Positions 26,419 through 35,800 of a stretch of 64,000 bases of DNA are shown piece after piece. Source of the DNA: Martinezella rhizogenes (GTDB lineage: Bacteria > Pseudomonadota > Alphaproteobacteria > Rhizobiales > Rhizobiaceae); NCBI RefSeq assembly GCF_007002745.1, contig NZ_SGNY01000002.1, positions 845,853 through 909,852 of the forward strand. Reading direction: 5' to 3'. The notes below the pieces were generated by a model. That model was not told the origin of the DNA, ran no database searches, and saw only the letters and a program-made list of their open reading frames with translations. A program made the position numbers and the translations under genes. Positions within the stretch are counted from its first letter, which is position 1. Each line of letters starts with the position of its first letter.

Positions 26419-28149
26419 CTACTGGTGTATCGCCATCGTCCAGCTCTCCATGACAGTCGAGCGGTTCCAAAGCCGGCGGTAATCCTGCGAGGTTTGCAGG
26501 AGGACTTCGTGCGTGTCACTCGCCACCATCGCACCGGCATCCAGAAGAATGATGCGATCGGCAGCGATGATCGAGGGCAGTTTGTGAGCGATGACGAAGA
26601 GAGTACGGCCGATGGAAAGTGCCGAAATTGCTTGCTGGATCGCCTCCTCGTTTTCCGGATCGACGGCCGAGGTCGCTTCGTCGAGGAGGATGATCGGTGC
26701 GTCCTTGAGGATTGCCCGAGCGATACAGATGCGCTGGCGCTCGCCGCCTGAAAGCCGGGCGCCGAGCGTGCCGACCATTGTGTCATAACCGTTCTCGAAT
26801 TGCATGATCGTGTCGTGCACGACAGCCGCCCTTGCCGCTGCTTCGACCTCGGCGTCGGACGCGGATGGCCGACCGACGCGGATATTGTCGGCGATAGTCT
26901 CGTTGAAAAGCAGGGTTTCCTGGAAGACCGGAGCGATCATGGAGGCGAGCACCTGGTCATCGATTTGCCGGATATCCCGACCGCCGATGAAGATCGTCCC
27001 GTCATCCGGCTCGAAAAAACGCATGAGAAGTTGCAGGCAGGTGGTCTTGCCACTGCCGTTGGCACCGATCAGCGCAACCATCTCCCCCTGCTTTGCCGAA
27101 AAGGAGATGCCGGAGAGTGTCGGCACCTTCCGTCCGCCATGTGTGAAAGAGACATTCTCATAGCATATGTCGAAGGTATCAGGACGGCTGTCGGCATGCG
27201 ATACAGGCGCCGGCACAGCAAAGATGGCATCGACATTCCGCCGCCCGATGCGGGCGAGTACCAGCATGGCGGTGAGGCTTGCGAAGTTCCGCGCCGGGAC
27301 AATCGCCGAAACGATCAATAGTAAGGCGACAACCTTGTGAATGGTATCGGCGCCCGACGTCTCGCCCAAGGTGAAAACGGCGATGAGCATGGCAATGGCG
27401 GCCGAGAGCTCGATCGCCATGCGAAACAAGATGGCAATCGGCGTCATCTGACGGATGCCGCGCCAGGCGCCATGGCGAAGCTGGGCGACGTTTCGGGCAA
27501 AGTCTTCCCCTATGTCGTCTTCACCTGAGAAGGCGCGCAACACCGAAACACCTTCCGCCTGTTCCTGCATCACCAGCGAAACGGCAGCTAGGCTGCGCCC
27601 ACGGCGCTCCAACCCGGTGGCCAGCCGGCGTTGCGCGAAAACGAGGACGACGAATCCGGTAATCATGGTGGCAACAACTGCAAGACCAGCGATTGGCCAG
27701 AAGAAGAGCGCGCCGATCAGGCAGGCGCAGAGTGCTGCTGCATTGGCGGCGATCTCCGGCCGGGTATAGGATGCATGGTTTTCAAGCCAGAGCACGTCTT
27801 CCGACACGGCCTGGATAAGCTTGCCGCCTTCGATCGCCCGGAAGGCACCCAGCGGCATGCGGATCAGGTGTGCAAGGATCGCCCGTCGCAAACGCAGCCC
27901 ACCGCCATAGGCTTCAGCATAGAGCTTTCGTAAAGCTGGCCAAAGCAGCAGGCGCCGGGCAGTAAAGATCAGGAGCAGGATGCCGGCGCACCAGAGAGCG
28001 GAACGTCCCGAATTTCCACCAGCACCCTGCCACAGGAAAACCGCGGCAAGAAGCGGTTGAGCGACAAGCAACAGGCCATCGAGCATACGCCCGAGCGAAG
28101 CCGCATCCAACCGAATGCCGAGGTACAAGAGAGGATCGCGGTCCGCCAT
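26419..28149 (-). CDS. ABC half-transporter (permease-ATPase), YbtQ/IrtB-like
   Basis: 576 aa. An N-terminal six-helix exporter-fold membrane domain (about 20-300) is fused to an ATPase domain with Walker A GANGSGKTT, signature LSGGERQR, Walker B IILLDEATSAVD and switch His (IAHKL). Fusions of this type normally export, but the YbtPQ/IrtAB branch imports ferric siderophores. Its start overlaps the stop of the other half-transporter gene by one base (TGATG), so the two form a heterodimer. Lying downstream of a TonB receptor makes siderophore import the best reading. IrtA-type siderophore-reductase domain is absent. Confidence 0.86.
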   Translation of the reverse strand: MADRDPLLYLGIRLDAASLGRMLDGLLLVAQPLLAAVFLWQGAGGNSGRSALWCAGILLLIFTARRLLLWPALRKLYAEAYGGGLRLRRAILAHLIRMPLGAFRAIEGGKLIQAVSEDVLWLENHASYTRPEIAANAAALCACLIGALFFWPIAGLAVVATMITGFVVLVFAQRRLATGLERRGRSLAAVSLVMQEQAEGVSVLRAFSGEDDIGEDFARNVAQLRHGAWRGIRQMTPIAILFRMAIELSAAIAMLIAVFTLGETSGADTIHKVVALLLIVSAIVPARNFASLTAMLVLARIGRRNVDAIFAVPAPVSHADSRPDTFDICYENVSFTHGGRKVPTLSGISFSAKQGEMVALIGANGSGKTTCLQLLMRFFEPDDGTIFIGGRDIRQIDDQVLASMIAPVFQETLLFNETIADNIRVGRPSASDAEVEAAARAAVVHDTIMQFENGYDTMVGTLGARLSGGERQRICIARAILKDAPIILLDEATSAVDPENEEAIQQAISALSIGRTLFVIAHKLPSIIAADRIILLDAGAMVASDTHEVLLQTSQDYRRLWNRSTVMESWTMAIHQ

Positions 28150-29942
28150 CAACGCACCCTGCCATTCTCAAGGACGAAGGATCGGGCAGCAGTATGCGAA
28201 CGCCATTGCCGGGCATAGGCGCCGTCGAGGGCAAGCAGCGTGTCGTGGTCGCCCTGTTCCATGATGCGGCCGTTCTCCAGGTAGACTATATGGTCGAAGC
28301 CGCACACGGAGGAGAGGCGATGGGCGATCGCGATGACGGTCCGGCCTTTTGCCAGCGCATCCAGGGCCTGCTGGATTTCGTGCTGGCTATCCGGGTCGAG
28401 ATAGGCCGTTGCCTCGTCCAGCACGAGGATCGGCGCGTCCTTCAGGATGGCCCGGGCGATCGCGATGCGCTGCTTTTGTCCACCCGAAAGCCCTTCGCCC
28501 CGGTCGAGGATAGTGTTGTAACCCTCGGGCAGCGCCATTATGAAACTATCCGCCTGCGCGAGACGTGCGGCTTCGACGATCTCGTCCTGCGTCGCCCCTG
28601 GCCGGCCGAGCGCGATATTGGCGCGGATCGTTTGTGAAAACAGGAACGACTCCTGAAACACCGGGGCAAATTGCCGAGCGAGTTCATGCTGCGGGAAAGA
28701 GCGGATATCGCGGCCGCCGAGCGTGATGCGGCCGATATCGGGATCGAAAAAGCGAAGCAGGAGCCGCGCAAGGGTCGACTTTCCGGAACCGCTCGGACCA
28801 ACAAACGCCACGCTTTGACCGGTCTTGATATCCAGGTCTATATCCTCCAGCGCGAAACCATCTTCATAAGCAAAACCAAGCTTTTCGAAGCGGATATCCT
28901 GCCCGTTTTGCGGTCGATCCTGAATAATCGGCAGGTCTGGCAACCGGAGCAGTGCATCAACGCGTGCCAGCGAGGCCTGCTGGATGCGCAGCCGCCCCAT
29001 CGCGCCGAACAGCCGCGCGCCAAGCGAGGAAAGGGTGAAGCTCGCAAGCAGGAAGAAGACGAGTACGGAATAGCCGTCTGGCAGCGGATGGAGCCACAGG
29101 CCAAGTGGCGCAACGATCAAAAGCGTCGAGGTGATGGCAAGGAAAAACCAGTTGTTGCTGGACGCGGAGAAGGTAAGCCAGCGGCCAACCACGTCGTCCA
29201 CTTCCTGGAAAGATGCCTCCGCCCGGCGAAGATCGCCCGGGCCGATACCATAGGCCTTGATGACGGGCACCATGCGGATCGCCTCCTGCAAAGCAGCATC
29301 GACCGCCGTTTGCGCCGCGACAAACCGGCGGGACAGCCCTCTGTCATGCCTCAGGATCATGGAAAAAGCGATAAAGCCGGCCAGAACCGGCAGGAATGCT
29401 GCAATGGCAAGTCGCCAGTCGAGGAACAGCATGGCGATGCCGATAGCGAGCGGGGCGATCATCACCGCAACGAGGTCGGGGATAAGATGCGCGATGCCAT
29501 CCTCGATGCGCTCGACATCCTCCATCAGCGTGCGGCGGATTTCGGCAGCCTCGAAGCGCTGGAGAGCACCGAGCGGTGTGGACCAGAGTTTCCGGCCTAT
29601 CGCAAGCCGCGTCTGCGCCTGCACGTCGATCGCCACCCGATGCGATAGCAGGTTCGATACCATCTGCAGGAGGCAGGACAGTACGACCGATCCCAGAAGC
29701 CCGGCCGACCAAAAGATCGCGCCGTCGCGATCTCCCGCGATGAGCGCCGCCACCGCCAATGCGACCAGCACGGCGACAGCTGTTTCGAGCACCGCGGAGA
29801 GGATCGACGCCGCGATGACGATACCCATCCAGCCACGATACCCCTCCGTCAGTCGCCAGAGATGGCCGGCAGCCCCGCCACCGGCAACGTCGTCTCCCTG
29901 CCCGGCCTCTTCGGGCATGTCACCTAATGCATTCTTCGCCAT
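28149..29942 (-). CDS. ABC half-transporter (permease-ATPase), YbtP/IrtA-like
   Basis: 597 aa with exporter-type membrane domain (about 30-320) and ATPase domain with Walker A GPSGSGKST, Q-loop PVFQESFLFSQT, signature LSGGQKQR, Walker B ILVLDEATAYLD and IAHRL. It is the first half of the heterodimeric transporter. It begins 7 bases after the TonB receptor stop and is co-transcribed with it. Known YbtP/IrtA-like proteins take up Fe-siderophore across the inner membrane; the presence of a matching outer-membrane receptor supports that role. Confidence 0.86.
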   Translation of the reverse strand: MAKNALGDMPEEAGQGDDVAGGGAAGHLWRLTEGYRGWMGIVIAASILSAVLETAVAVLVALAVAALIAGDRDGAIFWSAGLLGSVVLSCLLQMVSNLLSHRVAIDVQAQTRLAIGRKLWSTPLGALQRFEAAEIRRTLMEDVERIEDGIAHLIPDLVAVMIAPLAIGIAMLFLDWRLAIAAFLPVLAGFIAFSMILRHDRGLSRRFVAAQTAVDAALQEAIRMVPVIKAYGIGPGDLRRAEASFQEVDDVVGRWLTFSASSNNWFFLAITSTLLIVAPLGLWLHPLPDGYSVLVFFLLASFTLSSLGARLFGAMGRLRIQQASLARVDALLRLPDLPIIQDRPQNGQDIRFEKLGFAYEDGFALEDIDLDIKTGQSVAFVGPSGSGKSTLARLLLRFFDPDIGRITLGGRDIRSFPQHELARQFAPVFQESFLFSQTIRANIALGRPGATQDEIVEAARLAQADSFIMALPEGYNTILDRGEGLSGGQKQRIAIARAILKDAPILVLDEATAYLDPDSQHEIQQALDALAKGRTVIAIAHRLSSVCGFDHIVYLENGRIMEQGDHDTLLALDGAYARQWRSHTAARSFVLENGRVR

Positions 29943-29949
29943 CTTGGGC

Positions 29950-32124
29950 TCAGAACTTGATCTTGAAGCTGCCGCCGAAGGTCAGCGGGTCACCCGGCGA
30001 AACCAGCGTGCCGACACCGAGATTTGCGGCGACCGTGCGGTAGTCGGTATCGCCGATGTTCTTGGCGAAGACATAGGCCGCATAACGGTCATTCTCCAGT
30101 CCGACATAGGCGTCTATGAGGCCATAGCCTTTCTGCTGGATCGTGTTCTGCACGTCGAAATAGTAGCTCGACCGATAACGGTAGTTCACGCCGACCTTGC
30201 CGACGAGGTCGTCAAGGCCCGTTTCCCACTGGTAGGAGAGACCGGCCGACCCGGTGAAGCGTGACACGAACTGCTGCTGGTTGCCGCTGACATCCACCGC
30301 ACCCGATCCATCCAGCGCACGCGCATTGCGGTATTCCCTGTAAGTCGCATCCGCGTAACCAGCGCCGGCCGTGAGCGACCAGTGATTGTCGATGTCGAAC
30401 GCGGCGGAGAGTTCGCCGCCGAAGGACTGGCTCTGTGGCGCGTTCGAAATCGGCGTGGCGCCCGTCAGCCCATTGAAGCCCTGGACCTGCTGGTCTCGCC
30501 AGTCGATGTAGAACAATGAAGCCTCGACCCTCAACCGGTCGTCCAGTGTCGCCGACTTCAGGCCTACCTCATAGCTGGTTACGCTTTCCGAATCGTAGGC
30601 CCCTTCATCACCAAGGCCGACGAAGCCGGAGTTGAAACCGCCCGACTTGTATCCGCTCGAGACACCGCCATAGAGGTTCAACCCCTCCATCGGCGCAAAT
30701 TGCAGGCCGATGCGTGGTGTGACGTAGGTTTCGGAAAGCCGGGCGTTGTAACCGCGTGCAAAGGTTCCGGTCAGGCCAAGCAGTTCAGCGGTCTTGTTGG
30801 CGGTGAAGTCGTAGTCGAAGGACTTGCGGTCATGGCCGATACGCAGACCGCCAAAAACTTTCCATTGATCGTTCAGCGCGTAGGTTCCGTCCGCAAAGCC
30901 CGAAAGCGAAACCGTGTCCGTATCTCCACGGGTCGAAAGCGTCGCAGCGCCACCAGTGAACGTGCTGTTGGCGCCATAGGTGCGCGAACCCTCCGAGAAC
31001 TCGCCATAAAGTCCGGCGACCCAGTTAAAGCGCTCGTTGTCCTCGGAGACATAACGCACTTCCTGCGACCATTGACGATAGCTGCCGTCGAACGGATTGT
31101 CTGCACGGTAGCGGAAATTTGGGAAGCCGAGGGACTGGAAAAGTCCGTCATAGGCCGCGAAATATCCGAGCGGAAAGCCGTTGCCGCCGACATCCACCGC
31201 GCTTTTCTGAAAGCCGGTGATCGAGACGATCTTGTCGCCATTGTCGAGGTGGTAGGTGAACTGGCCTGAGACAGTCGCGAGATCGCTTTCGATGCGGATC
31301 GGATCGTCAATAGCAACTCCCCGCCTGCCCTTGAGGAAATCCGCTTCCGGCATACCGAGCATCTCGCCGTCCAGCACCTGGCGCTCGATATCGACGATAC
31401 CGAGGAATTCGAGGTTATCGGTGAGGTCGCCGGCAATGCTGACGCGACCATGCACATCCTTGCCGCCGCCGAGATCATCGTCATTGATGGTTGAATAGAG
31501 GGAGCCGTCGGTCTTCGAGACCGAAAGGGCGCCGCGCGCTGCCCAGCCATTGTCACCAATCGGCGTGTTGAAGATGCCGGTTGCCGTCGCCGTGCCGAAG
31601 CGACCATATTCAACTCCGAGTTCGCCGCCGGTCCGGTCGGGATCAGGCAGGTTGGAGATGATGTTGACCGAACCGGCAATATTGTTGCGGCCATAGAGCG
31701 TACCCTGCGGTCCGCGCAGAATCTCGATACGGTCGACGTCGAGCAACGTGCCGCTATGGGCCTGTGCGCTACCGATGCCGACACCATCGAGATAGACGCC
31801 GACAGACGGGTCGCTCTCGATAAGCGCAGAGCCGACGCCGCGGATAGCGGTGAAGGATGTATAGAGTTTCGCCGTGACGGCACCGGTCTGAGCATTGGGC
31901 GCGGCAGCGATGGCATCATCGCGGCGCTTTGTCTTCTGAAGCGCCAGCGTCTCACCGCTCTCCACCACGATGCTTGCAGGCACGTCCTTGCTTTCCGCCG
32001 TGCGCTTCTGCGCCGTGACGATGATCGGTTTCAGCACGGTCGTTTCCGTCGCCTCCTGCGCAAGAGCAATGACAGGCAGGCTGGTGCTTGCCAGAAGCGT
32101 GGCAAACCGTATGGCAGTTTTCAT
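29950..32124 (-). CDS. TonB-dependent siderophore receptor
   Basis: 724 aa from the ATG at 32124; a TTG two codons earlier is less likely. Signal peptide (ends near ALAQ, about residue 22), a TonB-box-like stretch (TVLKPIIVTAQ), a plug domain (about 45-160; RGVGSALIESDPSVGVYLDG and EILRGPQGTLYGRN) and a 22-strand-type barrel ending in Phe (FGGSFKIKF). It moves an iron-siderophore across the outer membrane using TonB energy. It is the first gene of the operon with the two half-transporters and lies 118 bases downstream of an AraC/PchR-type regulator. The ligand is probably a xenosiderophore, as no biosynthesis genes are present in the window. Confidence 0.9.
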   Translation of the reverse strand: MKTAIRFATLLASTSLPVIALAQEATETTVLKPIIVTAQKRTAESKDVPASIVVESGETLALQKTKRRDDAIAAAPNAQTGAVTAKLYTSFTAIRGVGSALIESDPSVGVYLDGVGIGSAQAHSGTLLDVDRIEILRGPQGTLYGRNNIAGSVNIISNLPDPDRTGGELGVEYGRFGTATATGIFNTPIGDNGWAARGALSVSKTDGSLYSTINDDDLGGGKDVHGRVSIAGDLTDNLEFLGIVDIERQVLDGEMLGMPEADFLKGRRGVAIDDPIRIESDLATVSGQFTYHLDNGDKIVSITGFQKSAVDVGGNGFPLGYFAAYDGLFQSLGFPNFRYRADNPFDGSYRQWSQEVRYVSEDNERFNWVAGLYGEFSEGSRTYGANSTFTGGAATLSTRGDTDTVSLSGFADGTYALNDQWKVFGGLRIGHDRKSFDYDFTANKTAELLGLTGTFARGYNARLSETYVTPRIGLQFAPMEGLNLYGGVSSGYKSGGFNSGFVGLGDEGAYDSESVTSYEVGLKSATLDDRLRVEASLFYIDWRDQQVQGFNGLTGATPISNAPQSQSFGGELSAAFDIDNHWSLTAGAGYADATYREYRNARALDGSGAVDVSGNQQQFVSRFTGSAGLSYQWETGLDDLVGKVGVNYRYRSSYYFDVQNTIQQKGYGLIDAYVGLENDRYAAYVFAKNIGDTDYRTVAANLGVGTLVSPGDPLTFGGSFKIKF

Positions 32125-32242
32125 GATCAATCCCCGGACCCCAGTTCGGCGCGGATTATCGCGGTGGATGTAAGAAGGGTCGAGGCGCTTGGCTTATGCG
32201 TTTCGGCAAAAAGCTTACGATTATTATCCAGTTTTAAATCAT

Positions 32243-33106
32243 TCAAGATTTCAATCGGCTAGGTGGATAGCCGAAATGCCGGGTGAAGGCCGAAGTGAAG
32301 TTTGCGGGATGCTGGTAGCCGGCCTTGTAGGCCGCCTCCGCGATGCTCAATCCGTCGCGCAGGATAGCGTTCCGACCGATCAGCAGCCGCCGCTCCAGAA
32401 GATATTCCCGGGCGCTGATGCCGAAGGCGCGCTGGAAGTCCTGCTTGAGTTTGCTCTGGCCAATGGCGAAGCGGGCAGCAAGGCCGGCGAGCGAATCGAT
32501 AGCCGCGGCATTCGCATCGATGTGCCGGCGGATTTCCAGCATACGCTCCAGCGATTTCGCGGTGAGGTTGGCGACTGCGGCCACCTCAGCCGGACGAAAG
32601 GCCTCCGCCAGAATGCTCAGCAGGCTCATGGCACTGGCATCGAGATGCACATTGGTGAAGGCGCCGTGCGCCGGCGGGTTCAGCACGGACCAGGCTATCT
32701 GGCGAAGCCGCGCATCGAGCGAATGGCGGCGTATCATCACCGGCTGGCACATGGCGCGTTGCATGGCCTGATAGGTGGGATCGCCATCCATGACGGCACG
32801 GTTATGCTCGCTCCAGGCGGGCGTCAGCAATAACTCCACCACGCGAACCGGTTGATCGGCATGGATGGTCATGCTCGTCGGCCGGCTTTCGCCTGTGGAA
32901 GTGATCCAGACCTCGTCCGGGCAGAATCCACCCTCGATGCCTTCGGTCGTGTTGGTGGCAAAGCCCTCCAGTACGACGGAGAGGCAGATCGCTGGAAAGG
33001 TGTGACTCTGATAGGCAAGCGGCGTGTCGAGGCGAAGATCGGTGGTGCCGAGGAACATTCCGGGGCTGACCTCGCGCCAGCGGCGTGTATCGCCCTGCAT
33101 CTCCAT
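32243..33106 (-). CDS. AraC-family regulator, PchR/YbtA-like
   Basis: 287 aa from the ATG at 33106, selected because GGAGG lies 5 bases upstream. The frame is open for 70 codons further (to a TTG at 33316), so a longer form cannot be excluded. The N-terminal half (REVSPGMFLGTTDL onwards) resembles siderophore-responsive AraC regulators. Two C-terminal helix-turn-helix units follow: IDSLAGLAARFAIGQSKLKQDF and SIAEAAYKAGYQHPANFTSAF. PchR and YbtA switch on receptor genes when their ferric siderophore is bound. Position directly ahead of the TonB receptor on the same strand supports the same job. Confidence 0.85.
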   Translation of the reverse strand: MEMQGDTRRWREVSPGMFLGTTDLRLDTPLAYQSHTFPAICLSVVLEGFATNTTEGIEGGFCPDEVWITSTGESRPTSMTIHADQPVRVVELLLTPAWSEHNRAVMDGDPTYQAMQRAMCQPVMIRRHSLDARLRQIAWSVLNPPAHGAFTNVHLDASAMSLLSILAEAFRPAEVAAVANLTAKSLERMLEIRRHIDANAAAIDSLAGLAARFAIGQSKLKQDFQRAFGISAREYLLERRLLIGRNAILRDGLSIAEAAYKAGYQHPANFTSAFTRHFGYPPSRLKS

Positions 33107-33583
33107 CCGTTCCTCCAGAATGCCAGCATCTTCGAGCGAGCCGGCAAAATCATGCGCCTCGGTACCGACCACATCCGTCACGCCTTTCGCTCCCCTGGCC
33201 GCGCACGCCACGTCGTCCTGATCGGATTGCACACCGTACCAACCCTGAGATTCATCTGCCCCACCCACATGATGGATCGGATCGCAACATCCGCTTAACG
33301 TGATTACTACAATCAAGTTTTATGCAACAACCCACAGAGGGCAAAAAAATCGTTGCGAGGGCCGATTTCAGGCGCTTTTACGAGTTCGCAGCACGATCTG
33401 CCCCTCGACTGTGCCCGCCATGCTTGCCGGCTGCTATGCGGTCCATGGACAGACACGATGACCTGATTGGGCTCTTGATGAGAAGAGCACCGTCGCCCCA
33501 ACAAGAAAGAGCCGATTCAGCTTATCGGCATAGACTCTGGCCATTCCTGCGCGCCACAAAGCGCGCTCATCAGAAACTCGCCT
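33107..33583. other. Gap between PchR-like and LuxR-family genes
   Basis: 477 bases. The right side of the gap begins the AT-richer accessory stretch. The PchR-like reading frame remains open through 33316 on the minus strand but with unconvincing sequence and only a TTG start. I see no other gene, RNA or clear terminator. Confidence 0.4.
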
Positions 33584-34702
33584 TCAAGGCAGCAAAGCAT
33601 TGTTCGAGTTATGTAACTCATTTGAAGGCACACTCTTCAAGAGACTCACCAATGAGCTCTGTTGACTAGTTCCTGTTTTTGAGAAAATTGCATTCAGATA
33701 AGTGCGCGCCGTTCCGAAAGTTATTCGTTGGTTCGCAGCCGAGTCGCGTAGGGAGAGGCCGGATGTCAAGGCCAGCGCCAATCGAGCCTCCGCGGGCGTC
33801 AATCCGAAGAGCCGGGAAACATATTCCGCACCGGGAAGTCCTCTCGTCGTTGCAACTGGCGTGACAATCATTATCGTCCCCGGCCCGGCGAATATGTGTC
33901 TCGCTTCTCGATACAATGGAATCATCTGGATAACCGCAGCGTCACGACTTTCGTCCGCCGGGATGGGAATGCTCACGGGTTTCCTTATGGAAACATCCAG
34001 CGCCTGGGAGAAGGCCTTCCTCAAGGAATCGCTGCCCTTGAGATCGAGGCGACCTGACGAATTCGCGGAAAAATATCGACGGCTATCGTGGAACAGATCG
34101 TTTGTTAGGACGATTTCTCTATTGCGAGCGATAAAAGCGGCAGCCACTCCGACGCTGTTAAGCATCTCTACTCCTCCACGTACGCGCTCAAAATACATAC
34201 GTGACGCGAACAACGCAGCTTGCGAAAAGGGCTGGTTTAGTTTGTTGAGCTGAGCAATGATTTTCGGACCGTAACCGGGCTCACCCAGCCGGCGAGTAAA
34301 TTCGAGCGTTATAATTTCGCCGTTAAATAACTCAACAATCATGCCCGCCTGCACACCGTAGCCACGTTCGGCATGCCGCTTAACCCTCTCCTGGAAATCG
34401 ACAATATCGGACCAATCGCCAGCAAACGGATCGAGCTGAAGGAAACCTTTATTAATTATCCCTTTAGCGCGAACATAGCTCGTCCATCGCTCTTGGGCTT
34501 CGGGAGTTTGATGCCAATCTTCATAATCCGGGAGGATCCTGCGACTGGTCGTAATACCCCTTGGAGTCGGCCAATATACTCCGATGCCACCAAAACCGGA
34601 ATCAGTCTGCGCCGCCAATTCATCAAGCAGCGGCACCCACAGCTCCGGAAAGAAAGCAGCCTCGTACATTTTTTCAGAGAAATAACTAGTGTCCAACTCC
34701 AA
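33584..34702 (-). CDS. LuxR-family helix-turn-helix transcriptional regulator
   Basis: 372 aa. The C-terminal LuxR/GerE domain is FGLTPAEARLALALTSGLSLRDSA followed by GTARTYLNAIFSKTGTSQQSSL. The N-terminal 290 residues are a sensory part with no domain I can name; it does not show the autoinducer-binding pattern, nor a receiver Asp. Similar proteins are common as stand-alone LuxR-type regulators in Rhizobiaceae. It lies at the left edge of a more AT-rich segment containing insertion-sequence remnants. Its neighbour across the gap is the broken autotransporter gene, a possible target but unproven. Confidence 0.82.
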   Translation of the reverse strand: MELDTSYFSEKMYEAAFFPELWVPLLDELAAQTDSGFGGIGVYWPTPRGITTSRRILPDYEDWHQTPEAQERWTSYVRAKGIINKGFLQLDPFAGDWSDIVDFQERVKRHAERGYGVQAGMIVELFNGEIITLEFTRRLGEPGYGPKIIAQLNKLNQPFSQAALFASRMYFERVRGGVEMLNSVGVAAAFIARNREIVLTNDLFHDSRRYFSANSSGRLDLKGSDSLRKAFSQALDVSIRKPVSIPIPADESRDAAVIQMIPLYREARHIFAGPGTIMIVTPVATTRGLPGAEYVSRLFGLTPAEARLALALTSGLSLRDSAANQRITFGTARTYLNAIFSKTGTSQQSSLVSLLKSVPSNELHNSNNALLP

Positions 34703-35031
34703 CGTCCCCGCCGACGATCCAGTTCAATCATTTATAACTCGCAAAGCACGTTGGTCGTATTGTAATATTTATTCCATACTCTACAGTGCGTGGATTTATT
34801 ATTCTGATTAGTCGGGTAAATCTACTACTACCATATGATAGGGATTGATATATGCGGCCCTGTAACGTCCTCGTGAGTTGCGAACGAAATAACGGCCTCA
34901 TTACGCGTGTATTTTAGCTTTACTATTGAATACTATAGGACTAATTATAATAAAACCCAGCGGTTAAGCTTACAACTATCCATACTTTACTATCGCTTCC
35001 ATTTCGGTTCTGAGGCGAATATCTGGGAGCA
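34703..35031. other. AT-rich gap upstream of the LuxR-family gene
   Basis: 329 bases, visibly more AT-rich than the flanking chromosome (runs such as TATTGTAATATTTATT). It should contain the promoter of the LuxR-type gene. No gene or clear repeat was seen. Composition suggests acquired DNA. Confidence 0.45.
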
Positions 35032-35399
35032 GGCGTTGCCAAGTTGTTTGAGCCGGTCATTTTGATTATCGGTCCGGCATGAAGATCCTGGCTCATTACT
35101 CCGGCTGGATGGAGTTTCGCTTCCCGCGTGAGATCCTCGCCTATGCAGTCTGGGCCAAAACTCCTACCAGCAGACCCGAAAATGCGAGAAGATCATGTGT
35201 CGGTTCAAAACACCGCTTCAGGCATAGTACTCCTTGTCGGCCCACGATCAAATCAACACGATCTTCCGCCCCCGCCGCTACATTCCAGCCGCCATTTCAT
35301 ACCGCCACGCGCGAGCTGATACGTTCAGCCTGTGGGCTGAGTATGTGGCTGAAATGACAGTCTAAAACTGGCGACACCGCGCCGCTGGTACGCAACGCC
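35032..35399 (+). mobile_element. Internally deleted IS6-family element, copy A
   Basis: The segment starts with GGCGTTGCC and ends with the inverse GCAACGCC, giving an 8-base terminal inverted repeat. It encodes the start of an IS6-family transposase (FRFPREILAYAVW at about 35110-35150) and then directly the C-terminal end (CRFKTPLQA, SAHDQINTIFRPRRY, SYRHARADTFSLWAEYVAEM). The whole catalytic DDE core is missing, and an in-frame TAG interrupts the C-terminal part. It is therefore non-autonomous. A similar copy in opposite orientation lies at 41803-42115. No target-site duplication is visible. Confidence 0.75.
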
Positions 35400-35418
35400 A
35401 ATCCACGTGGCAATTCCA

Positions 35419-35534
35419 ACCACATAAGCGACAATCTCACGTGGAAACGAAACCCCTTCAAGCGGGGTAAAGCGATCTGCAATTTCAGGGCGCCTTCATA
35501 CCGGACACGCCAGTCTCAAACAACTTGGCCATAC
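35419..35534 (-). mobile_element. Partial IS6-family left end, inverted next to copy A
   Basis: Read on the minus strand this matches the left end of the elements at 35032 and 42115 (CAACTTGG end, the region for the transposase N-terminus, up to GTCGCTTATGTGG at the VAYAVW codons). It is only about 115 bases and more diverged. Together with copy A it makes an inverted pair about 20 bases apart, the likely relic of a second insertion or of a rearrangement. Confidence 0.6.
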
Positions 35535-35800
35535 CAAACATTCAATATGGTGGGCGTACCCCCATCATATGGCAGTAGACAATGTGCCTGCAACGCAGCC
35601 AATTCTTCCTCCAGCAAATGCTATGAGCGGTGCATGTCGGCGATTGGGATATCAGTTCGTCCAGTCCGTAAAGCTGTAATGCACGACCCTTCCGCAGCTG
35701 AAGGCAAACTCTTGTAGCTCAAGCCAGGCACAACCATAAACTGTATTTCGTTATGAGTCAGCCGGTAAAAGAAGATTAATAATAGATACTGCAGGTGAAT

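Noticed and set aside
32205..32235. Fur-like GATAAT hexamers upstream of the TonB receptor
   Set aside because: Only one good hexamer is present and rhizobia often use RirA/Irr instead; not strong enough to call.
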